Positions 24,561 through 33,457 are shown, numbered from the stretch's first letter. The stretch is DNA of 35,736 nt from Methanomassiliicoccus sp. (GCA_012719175.1 JAAYAX010000001.1:1-35736), one strand, 5' to 3'. Notes: a model not told the origin generated them from the sequence alone. Numbers and translations: made by a program.

Positions 24561-24590
24561 GGTAAATATGATATTTCCCTGACAGGTCAG
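24561..24590 (-). promoter_or_regulatory. Peroxiredoxin promoter region with two inverted repeats
   Basis: AAATATgATATTT (13 bases, around 24564-24576) is a perfect dyad that also contains the likely TATA element, about 35-45 bases before the ATG at 24531. Next to it CTGACagGTCAG (24579-24590) is a perfect 5-base inverted repeat. Either could bind a regulator; the evidence is symmetry and position only. Confidence 0.35.
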
Positions 24591-24741
24591 ATATTCAGAC
24601 GTGATGGTGCGGCTCCTAAAACCATACGAAATAAAGAAATGGGCGTTCCGACCCAGGAGATCAGAAGGTGGATTAACTTAGGGCCATCTTGCATATTGTC
24701 ATAAAACCCATTGATGCTGCTGTCATGCCCGCTCCACCACG

Positions 24742-24750
24742 CTTATGTAT
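24742..24750 (+). promoter_or_regulatory. Possible TATA box of the MFS transporter gene
   Basis: CTTATGTAT lies about 50 bases before the ATG at 24796. The match is weak, and no clear ribosome binding site follows. Confidence 0.3.
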
Positions 24751-24795
24751 GGAAAGATGCTCTAGTGGCCAGCCACAGGTAGGCAGGTTTGTCCC

Positions 24796-26268
24796 ATGGG
24801 CATGGAGCGCAGGGAGAAGTGGATCGTCCTATTGATCACGTCCGTGGGGGCCATGATGGGCCCCCTTGATTCCACCATCGTCAGCGTCTCTCTGCCTACG
24901 ATCTCCCAGGTATTGGAAATAGACTACGCCGCCTCGGTATGGATACCCACGTCGTACCTGGTCGCCCTGGCGGTCCTTCTTCTCACCATGGGCAGGCTGT
25001 CCGATCTATACGGCCGGAAGCCCATATTCATCATCGGCTTCGGCATCTTCGTCCTGGGTTCTTTCCTCTGCAGCATATCCAGCAACGGAAGCCAGATCAT
25101 TGCCTTCAGGGCATTGCAGGGATGCGGGGCCGCATTCATCACCGCCACCTCCGCGGCTATCATCACCGCCGCCTTCCCCCCCAAGGAGAGGGGGAAGGCA
25201 CTGGGCATCAACGCCATGTCCGTGTACATCGGGCTGAGCCTGGGCCCTCCGCTGGGGGGTTTCCTAACCGGCGCCCTGGGCTGGCCATCCATATTCTGGG
25301 TCAACATCCCCATCGGGGCGGTGGTCATCGCACTGGCATTGTGGAAGCTACAGGAGCCGAAGAACGAGGCACCGGTGCGGCCCTTCGACATTTCCGGCGC
25401 GATCACCTTCGGGATTGGGTTGGCTACTCTGCTGGTGGCCCTCACCTTGGGCGAGGACTGGGGGTGGACGTCCCTTCCCATCGTCGCCCTGCTTGTGGTT
25501 GCGGTCGTGGGCTTCTCCGCGTTCCTGCTCATCGAGCACAGGAAGGGGAGCGATGCCATGCTCGACCTCACCCTGTTCACAGAAAACCGCCTTTTCGCCA
25601 TGGCCAATGTGTCCACGCTGCTTAACTATACTGCCTACTTCGGCATCTCCTTCCTGATATCGTTCTACCTCCAGCGGGTCCTCGCCTATGATCTATATCT
25701 CACCGGCCTGGTCCTTCTGTCCATGCCCCTCATAATGAGCGTGCTGTCCCCGCTGATGGGGTGGGCCTCCGACCGCGTGGGGTCCCGAGTGCTGGCCTCG
25801 ACGGGCATGGTGGTGATCGGCATTGGGCTTTTACTGCTCAGCACCCTGAGCGTCGATTCCTCCACCGGCAGCCTGGTCGCCTATCTCACCCTTTGCGGGA
25901 TAGGCATGGGCATGTTCTCCTCCCCCAACACCAGTGCCATTATGGGCAGCGTGAGCAAGAGACAGCTGGGTGTGGCCTCCGGCACCGTGTCCACCATGCG
26001 CACCGTGGGGCAGTCCCTGAGCTTGGCCATCATGGTCGCGGTGGTGGCGAGCGTGGCCTCGCCGGCGGTAGTTTCGGAACTGTTCTCCAGCAATGTGGGC
26101 TCTATCCCCCCGCAGGTGGCCGAGGAGTTCGTCAGGGGCATGGTGCTGGCGTTCCAGGTGGCGGCGGCGATCGCCTTCCTGGGAGCGCTGACCTCCCTGG
26201 CCCGAGGACGGAAGGTCGGTTCCTCCGAGCCCAAGGAGGTCGTGGAGGAGAGGAACTTTCAGGGATGA
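24796..26268 (+). CDS. MFS multidrug exporter, EmrB/QacA (DHA2) family
   Basis: The 490-residue membrane protein reads as about 14 transmembrane helices, the number of the DHA2 drug:proton antiporters. The first helix carries the family start GAMMGPLDSTIVSVSLPTIS. Motif A follows as GRLSDLYGRKPIFIIGFG, and motif C-like sequence is seen in SLGPPLGGFLTG. Loop and helix pattern continue to a charged cytoplasmic tail. It would export drugs, bile-type compounds or other amphiphiles using the proton gradient; the substrate is not readable. An in-frame ATG at 24802 is an alternative start. No regulator gene is directly attached, although the Lrp and MEDS genes lie 2 kb upstream. Confidence 0.9.
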   Translation: MGMERREKWIVLLITSVGAMMGPLDSTIVSVSLPTISQVLEIDYAASVWIPTSYLVALAVLLLTMGRLSDLYGRKPIFIIGFGIFVLGSFLCSISSNGSQIIAFRALQGCGAAFITATSAAIITAAFPPKERGKALGINAMSVYIGLSLGPPLGGFLTGALGWPSIFWVNIPIGAVVIALALWKLQEPKNEAPVRPFDISGAITFGIGLATLLVALTLGEDWGWTSLPIVALLVVAVVGFSAFLLIEHRKGSDAMLDLTLFTENRLFAMANVSTLLNYTAYFGISFLISFYLQRVLAYDLYLTGLVLLSMPLIMSVLSPLMGWASDRVGSRVLASTGMVVIGIGLLLLSTLSVDSSTGSLVAYLTLCGIGMGMFSSPNTSAIMGSVSKRQLGVASGTVSTMRTVGQSLSLAIMVAVVASVASPAVVSELFSSNVGSIPPQVAEEFVRGMVLAFQVAAAIAFLGALTSLARGRKVGSSEPKEVVEERNFQG

Positions 26269-26334
26269 GCATTCTGTCATATTCTGCCTCCCGGCGACCG
26301 CATGGCTGAGCACTTGGCCGCACTATCACCAAAA

Positions 26335-26342
26335 ACATATTA
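26335..26342 (+). promoter_or_regulatory. TATA box of the SelB-like gene
   Basis: ACATATTA, after an A-rich stretch, is centred about 28 bases before the ATG at 26367, predicting a leaderless transcript. Confidence 0.5.
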
Positions 26343-26366
26343 TGCGTTCCATTTTTACCGTCCCTC

Positions 26367-27326
26367 ATGGCCAATCTCAACGTGGCGGTCATCGGTCCCA
26401 ATGATTACGCCAAGGACCTGGGTAAAAAGGGTACTGTCTCAGACATCACCCTGTACGATCTCAAGCAGGGAACGGACACGGTGACCTTTATAGAGGCGAC
26501 CAACTACCCCGATCGCCTGGCGCCCCTTTTCTATACCGCCTCCATGGCCGACCTCGCGCTGGTGGTCATCGACGCCATCAACTCCCAGCTGGGCGAGTGC
26601 ATGGTAATGCTGCACTGCGCAGACGTCAAGAAGGGCTACATCGTGCTGCGCAACTACCTCACGCCGGAGCAGGTGGCACCCCTGACCAAAGGCACCGTCC
26701 TGGAATCCTACACTTTCATCGAGGACGATAAGAACGCCATCCGTGAGAGGCTGCTGGCGGATACTAAGGCCATCACCTCCCCGGGAGAGCCGGGGAAGGG
26801 AGCGGTGACCATAGACCATTTCTTCAACGTGAAGGGCGTGGGTACGGTGATCCTGGGCACGGTGGCCTACGGCCGGATCGTGCGCCATGACGACCTCAAG
26901 GTGCTTCCCACGAAGAGGACGGCACTGGTGCGCTCCATCCAAAAGCACGATGACGACTACCAGGATGCCGTGGCCGGCGACAGGGTGGGTCTGGCCCTCA
27001 AGAACATCGACGTGGAGCAGCTGGACCGGGGGCACGTGCTCACCCTCGACGACAAGGTCCAATGCGGCAGTGAGATCACCGCCCCGGCGGAGCTGGTCAA
27101 CTATTGGAAAACGCCCCTGAAGGAGGGCATGGTCCTGCACCTGGGTCACTGGATGCAGTTCATCAGCGCCCGGGTGGAGTCCGTGCAGGACAGCGGGGAC
27201 TTTCGGCGGCCCACGGTGAAGCTCTCCCTGGACAAGCCGTTGGTGCATCCTCCGGGGAGCAGGGCCGTCCTCATGTACCTTGAGGGCGGGAAGCTGAGGG
27301 TCATCGGCTCTTTGACCCTGACCTGA
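26367..27326 (+). CDS. SelB-like elongation factor homologue (aSelBL) with degenerate GTPase domain
   Basis: The 319-residue protein follows the EF-Tu/SelB layout but has lost the nucleotide-binding signatures. The G1 position reads IGPNDYAKDLGKKG instead of G-x4-GK-S/T. The switch II DxPGH is replaced by ATNYPDRL, followed by the expected helix and strand FYTASMADLALVVIDA. The NKxD slot reads HCAD. Domain II is recognisable (FFNVKGVGTVILGTVAYGRI, then IQKHDDDYQDAVAGDRVGLAL), and so is a domain III-like end (RPTVKLSLDKPLVHPPGSRAV). A family of archaeal SelB-like proteins present in organisms without selenocysteine has been described, and this looks like a member. Its role is unknown; a link with pyrrolysine or tRNA binding is speculation. 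Transcribed alone, with its own TATA box. Confidence 0.82.
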   Translation: MANLNVAVIGPNDYAKDLGKKGTVSDITLYDLKQGTDTVTFIEATNYPDRLAPLFYTASMADLALVVIDAINSQLGECMVMLHCADVKKGYIVLRNYLTPEQVAPLTKGTVLESYTFIEDDKNAIRERLLADTKAITSPGEPGKGAVTIDHFFNVKGVGTVILGTVAYGRIVRHDDLKVLPTKRTALVRSIQKHDDDYQDAVAGDRVGLALKNIDVEQLDRGHVLTLDDKVQCGSEITAPAELVNYWKTPLKEGMVLHLGHWMQFISARVESVQDSGDFRRPTVKLSLDKPLVHPPGSRAVLMYLEGGKLRVIGSLTLT

Positions 27327-27334
27327 TCCTCTCA

Positions 27335-27357
27335 GGGAGGCCTCCCCAATCTTTTCA
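27335..27357 (+). terminator. Possible terminator of the SelB-like gene
   Basis: The palindrome GGGAGGCCTCCC (27335-27346) can form a short GGGA/TCCC stem, and CTTTT follows a few bases later. It lies 9 bases after the stop codon, in the convergent spacer before the lipocalin-like gene. Confidence 0.35.
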
Positions 27358-27373
27358 CTAGGTATTAGAGAGC

Positions 27374-28285
27374 TCAACTCTTGCGCACAAGGTACTCGGC
27401 GATCCCGTAGCCCTTCTGGCCGTTGAAGGTGTACTCAGAGAGGGTCTCGTGCATCACTGACACGCTCTTGCCGTCCCGGCCAGGGAAGGGCATCATGACC
27501 TCCCGCAGGACCTCAGCGGTCACCTTGTGCTTTCCGCCATCCTTGTCCACAAGGTTCATGGCCAGCGACCTCGGCGTTCCGTCAGGGTCAAGGACCGTGC
27601 GGATGTCCGCCTTCACCAGGGGGATGTTCCTCCCGTTGATGTGGAAGAACCCCGCGGACACCTCTCCTCCCTCCACGAACAGCTTGGTGACGTTGAGGGC
27701 CAGGTTCCGGGAGAACTGGGCGGTGAGCCATATCCACATCTTGGGAGCGTTCCAGTCCCTCACTCCCCAGGAGTGGTCCCGCTCCCCCAGGCCCTGGATG
27801 TCGAAGTGCTCCTCCCCCACGGTGAGCGTTCCCGTGGCCATCCCGAACTGTTCAAGATGCTCGGAGGCAACGCTTCTGGACATGGCCTCCCCCTCCTTGT
27901 CCACGCTATCCCGGTAGTCGTACATCTTGTTCAAGGACTCGAACTCCAGGGAGAATTTGACCTTGACCGGTACCGGCCCCTTGTCCTCCATCCGGGCCAT
28001 GGCGCCGTTGAACTCCAGCTTCCACCGTTTCTCCGGCTCCAGCATGTGGAAGCGCAGGGAACTGACGTTCAGGCTCCCGTCCCCGAGGACCTCCATCTCC
28101 TTCTTGCCGATGACCGAGCCGTCGGGCATCATGATGAAGCAGAACATCGAGCGCTCGTCCATGTTGGGCTTCAGACCGATGCGCATGAACATGCACAGGT
28201 CGTGCGCCTGATCATAGAAGTTGAAGTAGAAGCTCTCGTTCCATTCCTTGTCCGCCCCAGGTTGATGCATGGTATCGCTGTTCAT
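27374..28285 (-). CDS. AttH/CrtC-type lipocalin-like protein
   Basis: The 303-residue protein looks like the lipocalin-like families that include AttH, hydroxyneurosporene synthase (CrtC) and DUF7064/7065 proteins. The clearest mark is GERDHSWGVRDW near residue 165, followed by W-rich strands (KMWIWLTAQFSRNLALN) and a late beta-rich half. The N-terminal half (FYFNFYDQAHDLCMFMRIGL) is the matching second barrel. There is no signal peptide. Such proteins act on isoprenoids or other lipids, sometimes as hydratases, but I cannot assign a reaction. Its ATG overlaps the stop of the phosphotransferase gene by 3 bases (ATGA), with GGAGG 8 bases upstream, so the two are translationally coupled and probably act in one pathway. 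Confidence 0.7.
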   Translation of the reverse strand: MNSDTMHQPGADKEWNESFYFNFYDQAHDLCMFMRIGLKPNMDERSMFCFIMMPDGSVIGKKEMEVLGDGSLNVSSLRFHMLEPEKRWKLEFNGAMARMEDKGPVPVKVKFSLEFESLNKMYDYRDSVDKEGEAMSRSVASEHLEQFGMATGTLTVGEEHFDIQGLGERDHSWGVRDWNAPKMWIWLTAQFSRNLALNVTKLFVEGGEVSAGFFHINGRNIPLVKADIRTVLDPDGTPRSLAMNLVDKDGGKHKVTAEVLREVMMPFPGRDGKSVSVMHETLSEYTFNGQKGYGIAEYLVRKS

Positions 28286-30912
28286 GTTAATTCCTCCCCG
28301 ATGATGTAAATGGTGCCGTCGTTCCCGTCAAGGGTAACGCGCTGGCCGGTCCTGAAGAAGGTGGTGGCGTCCTTTACCGCGGTGACCGATGGGATCCCGT
28401 ACTCTCGAGAGACCACCGCTCCATGGGATAGTATGCCTCCGGTCTCCGTCACCAGCCCGCCCAGCTTGGAGAACACCGCCGTCCACCCGGGATCGGTGTT
28501 GGAGGTGACCATGATCTCTCCCTCCCGCACCAGCGGAAGGTTCTCGATGGTCTCCACGACCCTGATGTTCCCCGTGACCACGCCTGGGCTCGCCGAGACG
28601 CCGCTGACCCGGATGGTGTCGGGACCGCGGACCACGGTATCGTCGAACTCCACGTTCCCTCTCAGGAACTTCGGCGGCAGGACGTTCTCGTAACGGTCGA
28701 AGTCCGCCCGGCGCTCGTCGACCGCCGCCTTCATGTCGCCGCCTTTCTCCAGGAGCTCGAAGGCCTCCTCCTTGGTGAGGAAGAATATGTCCTCCTTCCT
28801 CTCCAGCAGCCCCCGGGAGGCAAGCCTGCGCCCGTACTCCAGGAACAGGACCCTCCAGCGGCGGATGATGTGGTCAAGGTAGAAGCGCTGGTTCTCCCGG
28901 AACATGAGGTAGGTCTGGGCGAAATGCAGGACCGGGCGGAACACCATGTTCCGCAGATAGCCGTAGCGGAGGCGGGCGATCTTCTCCAGGACCACTTTCT
29001 CCGTCTCCTTCCTCTCCCTTATGCGCTCCTTCTCCAGCTTCTCCAGGTCCCCTACCTCCGAGGACATGAGGGAGCGCACCACGTCGATCACCAGGGTGGG
29101 GTCGTCGGCCCAGCGGGGGAAGTACATCTCACGGGTGTGAGAACGGTGCCCGTAATCCTTCAGGAAGGCTTCGAGCTCCTGCCCGAACGACCTCATCCTC
29201 GGATCCACGGACAGGGTTTCCAATGCCTCCCTGGAGCTCAAGGAGGTCAACCGCTCACGGACCGCCTCGTCCTTCTGAGCGACCTTGGCCAGCTTGGCGA
29301 TGGCGATATTGGTCTTGATGGTCTTGTTGTCGTCCAGGCCGGATATGAGCTTGGAGTATAGGAGACCGCTGCGGTCGTCAAGCCAGTCCATAAGCCACCT
29401 CTTGACCATGAGGTTGGTACCGATGGAGTGAGTGACCATCCCATAGCGGATGAGCTGGAAATGCTTGATGGATGCCTGCCGCAAGGTCATATACTCCGCC
29501 TGCAGCTGGGCATCGTCCAGTGCGGCGAGGTCCAGGGAATCGAAGCGCTCGGCCACCTTAATGAACGAGGCCGCCCACTTCCTGTAGGCCTTATCGGTGC
29601 GCAGTATCACGCCCTCATTGTCCAGGAGGGTGATCCGAACCTCGGCCCATAGCCGCGCCGCGATCCTGGTGTCCGCCCGGGCGATGCGATCCTGGTCCTT
29701 CTGGGGGAAGTAGTTCAATAACTCGTTGGTGCGCGAAAACTTGGGGTTGTAGGTGAACACTTCCTCCAGCACCGAGGCGTTGAAGTAGATGTGCCCTTTA
29801 TGGACCTTCAACAGCTCCTTGTCCGTCAGCCCCCAGTAGCCCATGATCTCCGAGCCCTCATGGTTGACGTACTTGGTCAGCATCTCCCCCAGCAGGGAGA
29901 AGAAGAGAGGCGATGTTACATCGGACCAGTACTCGTCGCCATAACCCCGCGTCCATAAGGTGTCGCCATCATTGGAGAGGTTCGTGATCGGTCGGGATTG
30001 GAGGATGAAAAGGTGTTCTCCCTCGATGGCCCACTCCACGTCCTGGGGGGCGCCGAAATAAGACTCGATCTTACGGCCCATCTTGGCGACCATGGTGATC
30101 TCGTCTGTGGTGAGGGACGGCGCCATCTGCCTCTCTTCCGTCATTCTCACCGACCTCGAGCCATCTGAAGAGAGGAATATGCCGGTTACCTTACGGTTCA
30201 CCGTCCGCTCTATGAGCTTCCCGGTGAGCTTGTCGCAAATGTACCTGTCCGGTGTGACCAACCCAGAGGCGATGGACTCTCCAAGTCCCCATGAGGACTC
30301 CATGACAATGCGGTCCTTCCTGCCGGACACGGGATCGGAAGTGAACATTATGCCTGAGGAGCGAGCGTCCACCATACGCTGGACCACCACGGCGATGCCG
30401 CTGCTAATCTGATCGACACCAGCCTTGTGACGGTAGGAGATGGCCCGGGTGTTCCAAAAGGAGGCCCAGCACTTGCGCACGTTCTCGCTGACATTGGGAC
30501 GGCGTATGTTGAGGTAGGTGTCCTGCTGACCAGCGAAGGACGCCGTGGCCAGGTCCTCCGCGACAGCCGAGGAGCGAACAGACCACAGGGACTCGGGATC
30601 GATGTCGGCCAGGGCGAGGTCGAGACCGGCCACCACCTCTCCAGTGTCGATGTCGGAGAACAGACCCTTGATCGTTCCAGAGGCCTTCTCCACCGAGGCC
30701 TCGTCCTGGAAGTCGATGGACGACAGCGCCTCCACGATCTTCTGGCGGATCCCCTCACGGCCCAGATACTCATCGTAGGCCTCCACGGGGATGACCAGAC
30801 CTGGTGGTACGGGAAAGCCTCCGGCGATGAGCCTGCCGAGATTGGCGGCCTTGCCCCCAACCTCCGTAGCCTGCTTATCGTCGATCGAACCGAGCTTCAT
30901 TATGTGGAGCAT
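28282..30912 (-). CDS. Rifampin phosphotransferase-like dikinase (not PEP synthase)
   Basis: From ATG 30912 the protein has 876 residues. The N-terminal 330 or so form an ATP-grasp domain like pyruvate phosphate dikinase (GGKAANLGRLIAGGFPVPPG, VRSSAVAEDLATASFAGQQD, QRMVDARSSGIMFTSDPVSG). A long middle region follows. The C-terminal swivelling domain carries the phosphohistidine as H830 in GGILSHGAVVSREYGIPSV. The chain stops 46 residues later, so the PEP/pyruvate-binding TIM barrel of true PEP synthase is absent. This is the layout of rifampin phosphotransferase (Rph, about 870 residues), which transfers the beta-phosphate of ATP to a small molecule. Archaeal RNA polymerase is naturally insensitive to rifampicin, so the real substrate is probably different. 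A TATA element at 30958-30965 supports starts at 30912 or 30900. The lipocalin-like gene overlaps its stop. Confidence 0.87.
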   Translation of the reverse strand: MLHIMKLGSIDDKQATEVGGKAANLGRLIAGGFPVPPGLVIPVEAYDEYLGREGIRQKIVEALSSIDFQDEASVEKASGTIKGLFSDIDTGEVVAGLDLALADIDPESLWSVRSSAVAEDLATASFAGQQDTYLNIRRPNVSENVRKCWASFWNTRAISYRHKAGVDQISSGIAVVVQRMVDARSSGIMFTSDPVSGRKDRIVMESSWGLGESIASGLVTPDRYICDKLTGKLIERTVNRKVTGIFLSSDGSRSVRMTEERQMAPSLTTDEITMVAKMGRKIESYFGAPQDVEWAIEGEHLFILQSRPITNLSNDGDTLWTRGYGDEYWSDVTSPLFFSLLGEMLTKYVNHEGSEIMGYWGLTDKELLKVHKGHIYFNASVLEEVFTYNPKFSRTNELLNYFPQKDQDRIARADTRIAARLWAEVRITLLDNEGVILRTDKAYRKWAASFIKVAERFDSLDLAALDDAQLQAEYMTLRQASIKHFQLIRYGMVTHSIGTNLMVKRWLMDWLDDRSGLLYSKLISGLDDNKTIKTNIAIAKLAKVAQKDEAVRERLTSLSSREALETLSVDPRMRSFGQELEAFLKDYGHRSHTREMYFPRWADDPTLVIDVVRSLMSSEVGDLEKLEKERIRERKETEKVVLEKIARLRYGYLRNMVFRPVLHFAQTYLMFRENQRFYLDHIIRRWRVLFLEYGRRLASRGLLERKEDIFFLTKEEAFELLEKGGDMKAAVDERRADFDRYENVLPPKFLRGNVEFDDTVVRGPDTIRVSGVSASPGVVTGNIRVVETIENLPLVREGEIMVTSNTDPGWTAVFSKLGGLVTETGGILSHGAVVSREYGIPSVTAVKDATTFFRTGQRVTLDGNDGTIYIIGEELT

Positions 30913-30957
30913 GTGCACCCTGCCTCGAGAACCGATAGTCTGGTATCCTGAAGGGCC

Positions 30958-30965
30958 ATTAATAA
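30958..30965 (-). promoter_or_regulatory. TATA box of the Rph-like/AttH-like operon
   Basis: The minus strand reads TTATTAAT, predicting transcription from about 30935. It excludes the open-frame extension up to 31053 and leaves a leader of about 23 bases. Confidence 0.5.
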
Positions 30966-31079
30966 CCGCTCCCTGCATCCTCGGAGGGTCGAATGGTGGC
31001 TTCGGTGAAGGAACAGCACTTGACGTACACTCCACGCAAAAGGGGTGGGTCAAGGCCGCCCTCGGTCATCCTTTGCTCA

Positions 31080-33269
31080 TCACGGATTCAGCCTGTTCCG
31101 GCGCAGCAGGTACAGCACTGAGCCCACGCCTACCACGGCCAGACCGGCAATGGCGACAAGACCCACGGGAGAGTCGACGACGGATTCCTTGGGAACGGTG
31201 ATGGTCACCGGAGCTGAAGAGGGACCGTCCCCTGCCTCGTTAACGGCCGCGACCGTGTAGACGTAGGTGACACCGTCCCTCCGACCATTATCCTCGAAGG
31301 AGTTGGTGGTGACCGATGTGATGTAGCTCAGGGTGGCCTGGCTAGTGCCGCGATAGATCTTGTAGCCGGTGATTTCTCCTCCGCCATTAAAGGTAGGTAC
31401 CGTCCACGTCAGCAGCACATTGCCGTTGACCATCTCCGCCCTCAGTTCCAACGGGACCGAGGGCACCGATGACAGCGGGACATGGATATCGAAGACTGCG
31501 CTCCTAGCACCTTCACCGACCTCATTGATCGCCGAGATCGCGTAGTAGTAGGTATTTCCCTTCACGGTGTTGGTGTCGTTGTATGTCAGCTCCGTGGCGG
31601 TACCGATCTGCACCAGGTTGGACTCCATCACACCGCGGTAGATCACGTATTGGGTGATTGCGGCTCCACCGTCACTGCTCGGTTCTGCCCATGATAAGAA
31701 GACACTACCGTTCTGTAGCTCTCCATTCACACTCTGGGGAGCCGAGGGTGTGGACATAGCACCGATAACGGCAGGGCCCGCTGCCGAACCTTCGCCCACA
31801 CTGTTCCTCGCTGTGACCCAATAGTAGTAGGTCACGCCGCTGGTCACGCTCGTATCCTCGAAGGTTGTGGACGTGGTTGTGAACGAAAGCGAGCTGGGAA
31901 TAGAGTTCGAGGTTGAGCGATATATGTCATATTCCGTGATCGTGGAGCCCCCATCGGAGGAGGGGGCGTTCCAGGTCAGGTTGACCTTTCCGACGTCGGC
32001 CCTGGCGACAAGGTTCAATGGTGCCCCGGGTACGGCCCCAGGGGTAGCAGTTACCGGGCCGGCAGCAGCTCCTTCTCCTACATTGCTCACCGCGCTAACC
32101 GAGTAGTAATAGGTCTGACCATTGGTCACCGAACTATCTGTATAGGAGGTCCCAGTGGTGGTAAATGTAGGTGATGTGGGCATTGTTGGGTCCGTAGCCC
32201 TATAGATATTGTACTGGGTGATCATTGAATCACCTGGGGAAGGAGCGGTCCAGGAGAGGGAGACCGAACCAGCGCCGCCTGTTGCCTGAAGATCTCCAGG
32301 GGTACCGGGAGGGTCCTCAGGGGGCTCTTGAGGTACGGCCGAGTCCGGACCTACGGCTTCGCCTTCTCCCGCGCTATTATATGCGGCGACCCAATAGTAG
32401 TATGTTGTACCGATCACCAGATCGGCGCTGTCTGAGTAAGTTAACGTGCCACCACCATTTGTATGAATGGGAGTATCTGGCTTGGTGCTTGACGTAGCAC
32501 GATAGATGCGGTATTCAGTGATCTCCGCTCCACCGTTGTCCGCCGGAGCGCTCCAGGAGATCTGAATGGATTCGACACCGTCCTGGGCATTGAGATTTGT
32601 TGGTGCTCCCGGCAGGTTTGCGGCCAGCGGAGAGGCTGTGGCCATGTTGGACAAAGGACCCAGACCGTTCACGTTACTGGCTGCCACCCAGTAAAAGTAT
32701 GTTCGACCAGACTCGATGCTACGATCTATGTAACCCGTACCTGACTGAGTGGTCAGTGGTGAGCTCGGAGCGGTAGTGCTGTCAGAGCGATAGATGGAAT
32801 ACTGTGTTACGGCCGATCCCCCATCGTCATCGGGAGGGGACCAAGTGAGCGATATCAGACCGAACGACCTTGTGGCCGCTAGATTGTCGATCGCTCCGGG
32901 CGCAGTGGTCGGAATGGTGGCAGATGCTACCTCGCTTCGAACCCCCTCACCATCTACGTTGAATGCTGCCACCTGGTAATAGTACGTATCACCCTTTCTC
33001 AGGTTGTAATCCGTGAAGGTATTGTCTGTGGTGGGGCCGAGGTCGGTGGTGATTGATCCGGATGTTTCCCCGCGATATATCCTGTACCCATCAATGCTTG
33101 TGCTAGAGGGCGGGGGGCTCCATTCCAGGGTTATGTCTATTCCGGAAGCGGTCGCCGTTACGCTTAAAGGCGGTCCAGGAGGTTCAGCCGCAACAGCGAA
33201 CAGGAGGACGATCGGCGACATCGCGACCAACAGCAAAGACAGTGACACGAGCAGGGTTGAAGACTTCAT
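31080..33269 (-). CDS. Surface protein with seven fibronectin type III domains
   Basis: The 729-residue protein has a signal peptide at 1-28, then seven consecutive FN3 domains of about 90-95 residues each. Every repeat has the core pattern of a W-x-P/A-P strand, an I-T-x-Y-x-I-Y-R strand and a TYYYxVxAxNxxGEG strand. The C-terminus is a single hydrophobic helix (VGLVAIAGLAVVGVGSVLYLL) capped by RRNR, which would anchor it in the membrane with the FN3 rod outside. The FN3 rod could mediate adhesion to cells or polysaccharides; no catalytic domain is present. One line of it (32161-32220) has 28 G/C of 60, against 40 of 60 in a line of the neighbouring gene (29041-29100), so the repeats may be of different origin. 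A weak TATA-like element lies at 33305-33314. Confidence 0.9.
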   Translation of the reverse strand: MKSSTLLVSLSLLLVAMSPIVLLFAVAAEPPGPPLSVTATASGIDITLEWSPPPSSTSIDGYRIYRGETSGSITTDLGPTTDNTFTDYNLRKGDTYYYQVAAFNVDGEGVRSEVASATIPTTAPGAIDNLAATRSFGLISLTWSPPDDDGGSAVTQYSIYRSDSTTAPSSPLTTQSGTGYIDRSIESGRTYFYWVAASNVNGLGPLSNMATASPLAANLPGAPTNLNAQDGVESIQISWSAPADNGGAEITEYRIYRATSSTKPDTPIHTNGGGTLTYSDSADLVIGTTYYYWVAAYNSAGEGEAVGPDSAVPQEPPEDPPGTPGDLQATGGAGSVSLSWTAPSPGDSMITQYNIYRATDPTMPTSPTFTTTGTSYTDSSVTNGQTYYYSVSAVSNVGEGAAAGPVTATPGAVPGAPLNLVARADVGKVNLTWNAPSSDGGSTITEYDIYRSTSNSIPSSLSFTTTSTTFEDTSVTSGVTYYYWVTARNSVGEGSAAGPAVIGAMSTPSAPQSVNGELQNGSVFLSWAEPSSDGGAAITQYVIYRGVMESNLVQIGTATELTYNDTNTVKGNTYYYAISAINEVGEGARSAVFDIHVPLSSVPSVPLELRAEMVNGNVLLTWTVPTFNGGGEITGYKIYRGTSQATLSYITSVTTNSFEDNGRRDGVTYVYTVAAVNEAGDGPSSAPVTITVPKESVVDSPVGLVAIAGLAVVGVGSVLYLLRRNRLNP

Positions 33270-33448
33270 CCACTCAGCCTCGATGCTATCTTGAATGGGT
33301 GAGAACTATTAGAATGATACCGATGATTCCTTGCTGGAACGAACTCACTTGGCCTTTTCAGGAAAAAACGACCGACTTAGCTCCTCCTTATGGAAAAAAT
33401 CCTCAATGACATCGGCCCTCCAGCGTCCATCGTTCCACCGATAGTCAC

Positions 33449-33457
33449 GTTTATATC
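33449..33457 (+). promoter_or_regulatory. TATA box of the XPD-like helicase gene
   Basis: GTTTATATC is a strong match centred about 27-28 bases before the ATG at 33481, which argues for a leaderless transcript and for that ATG. The rest of the 211-base spacer (33270-33480) holds only the divergent promoter of the FN3 gene. Confidence 0.6.

Noticed and set aside
28282-30912. Annotation as phosphoenolpyruvate synthase
   Set aside because: The chain ends 46 residues after the phosphohistidine, leaving no room for the PEP/pyruvate-binding barrel; the layout fits rifampin phosphotransferase instead.
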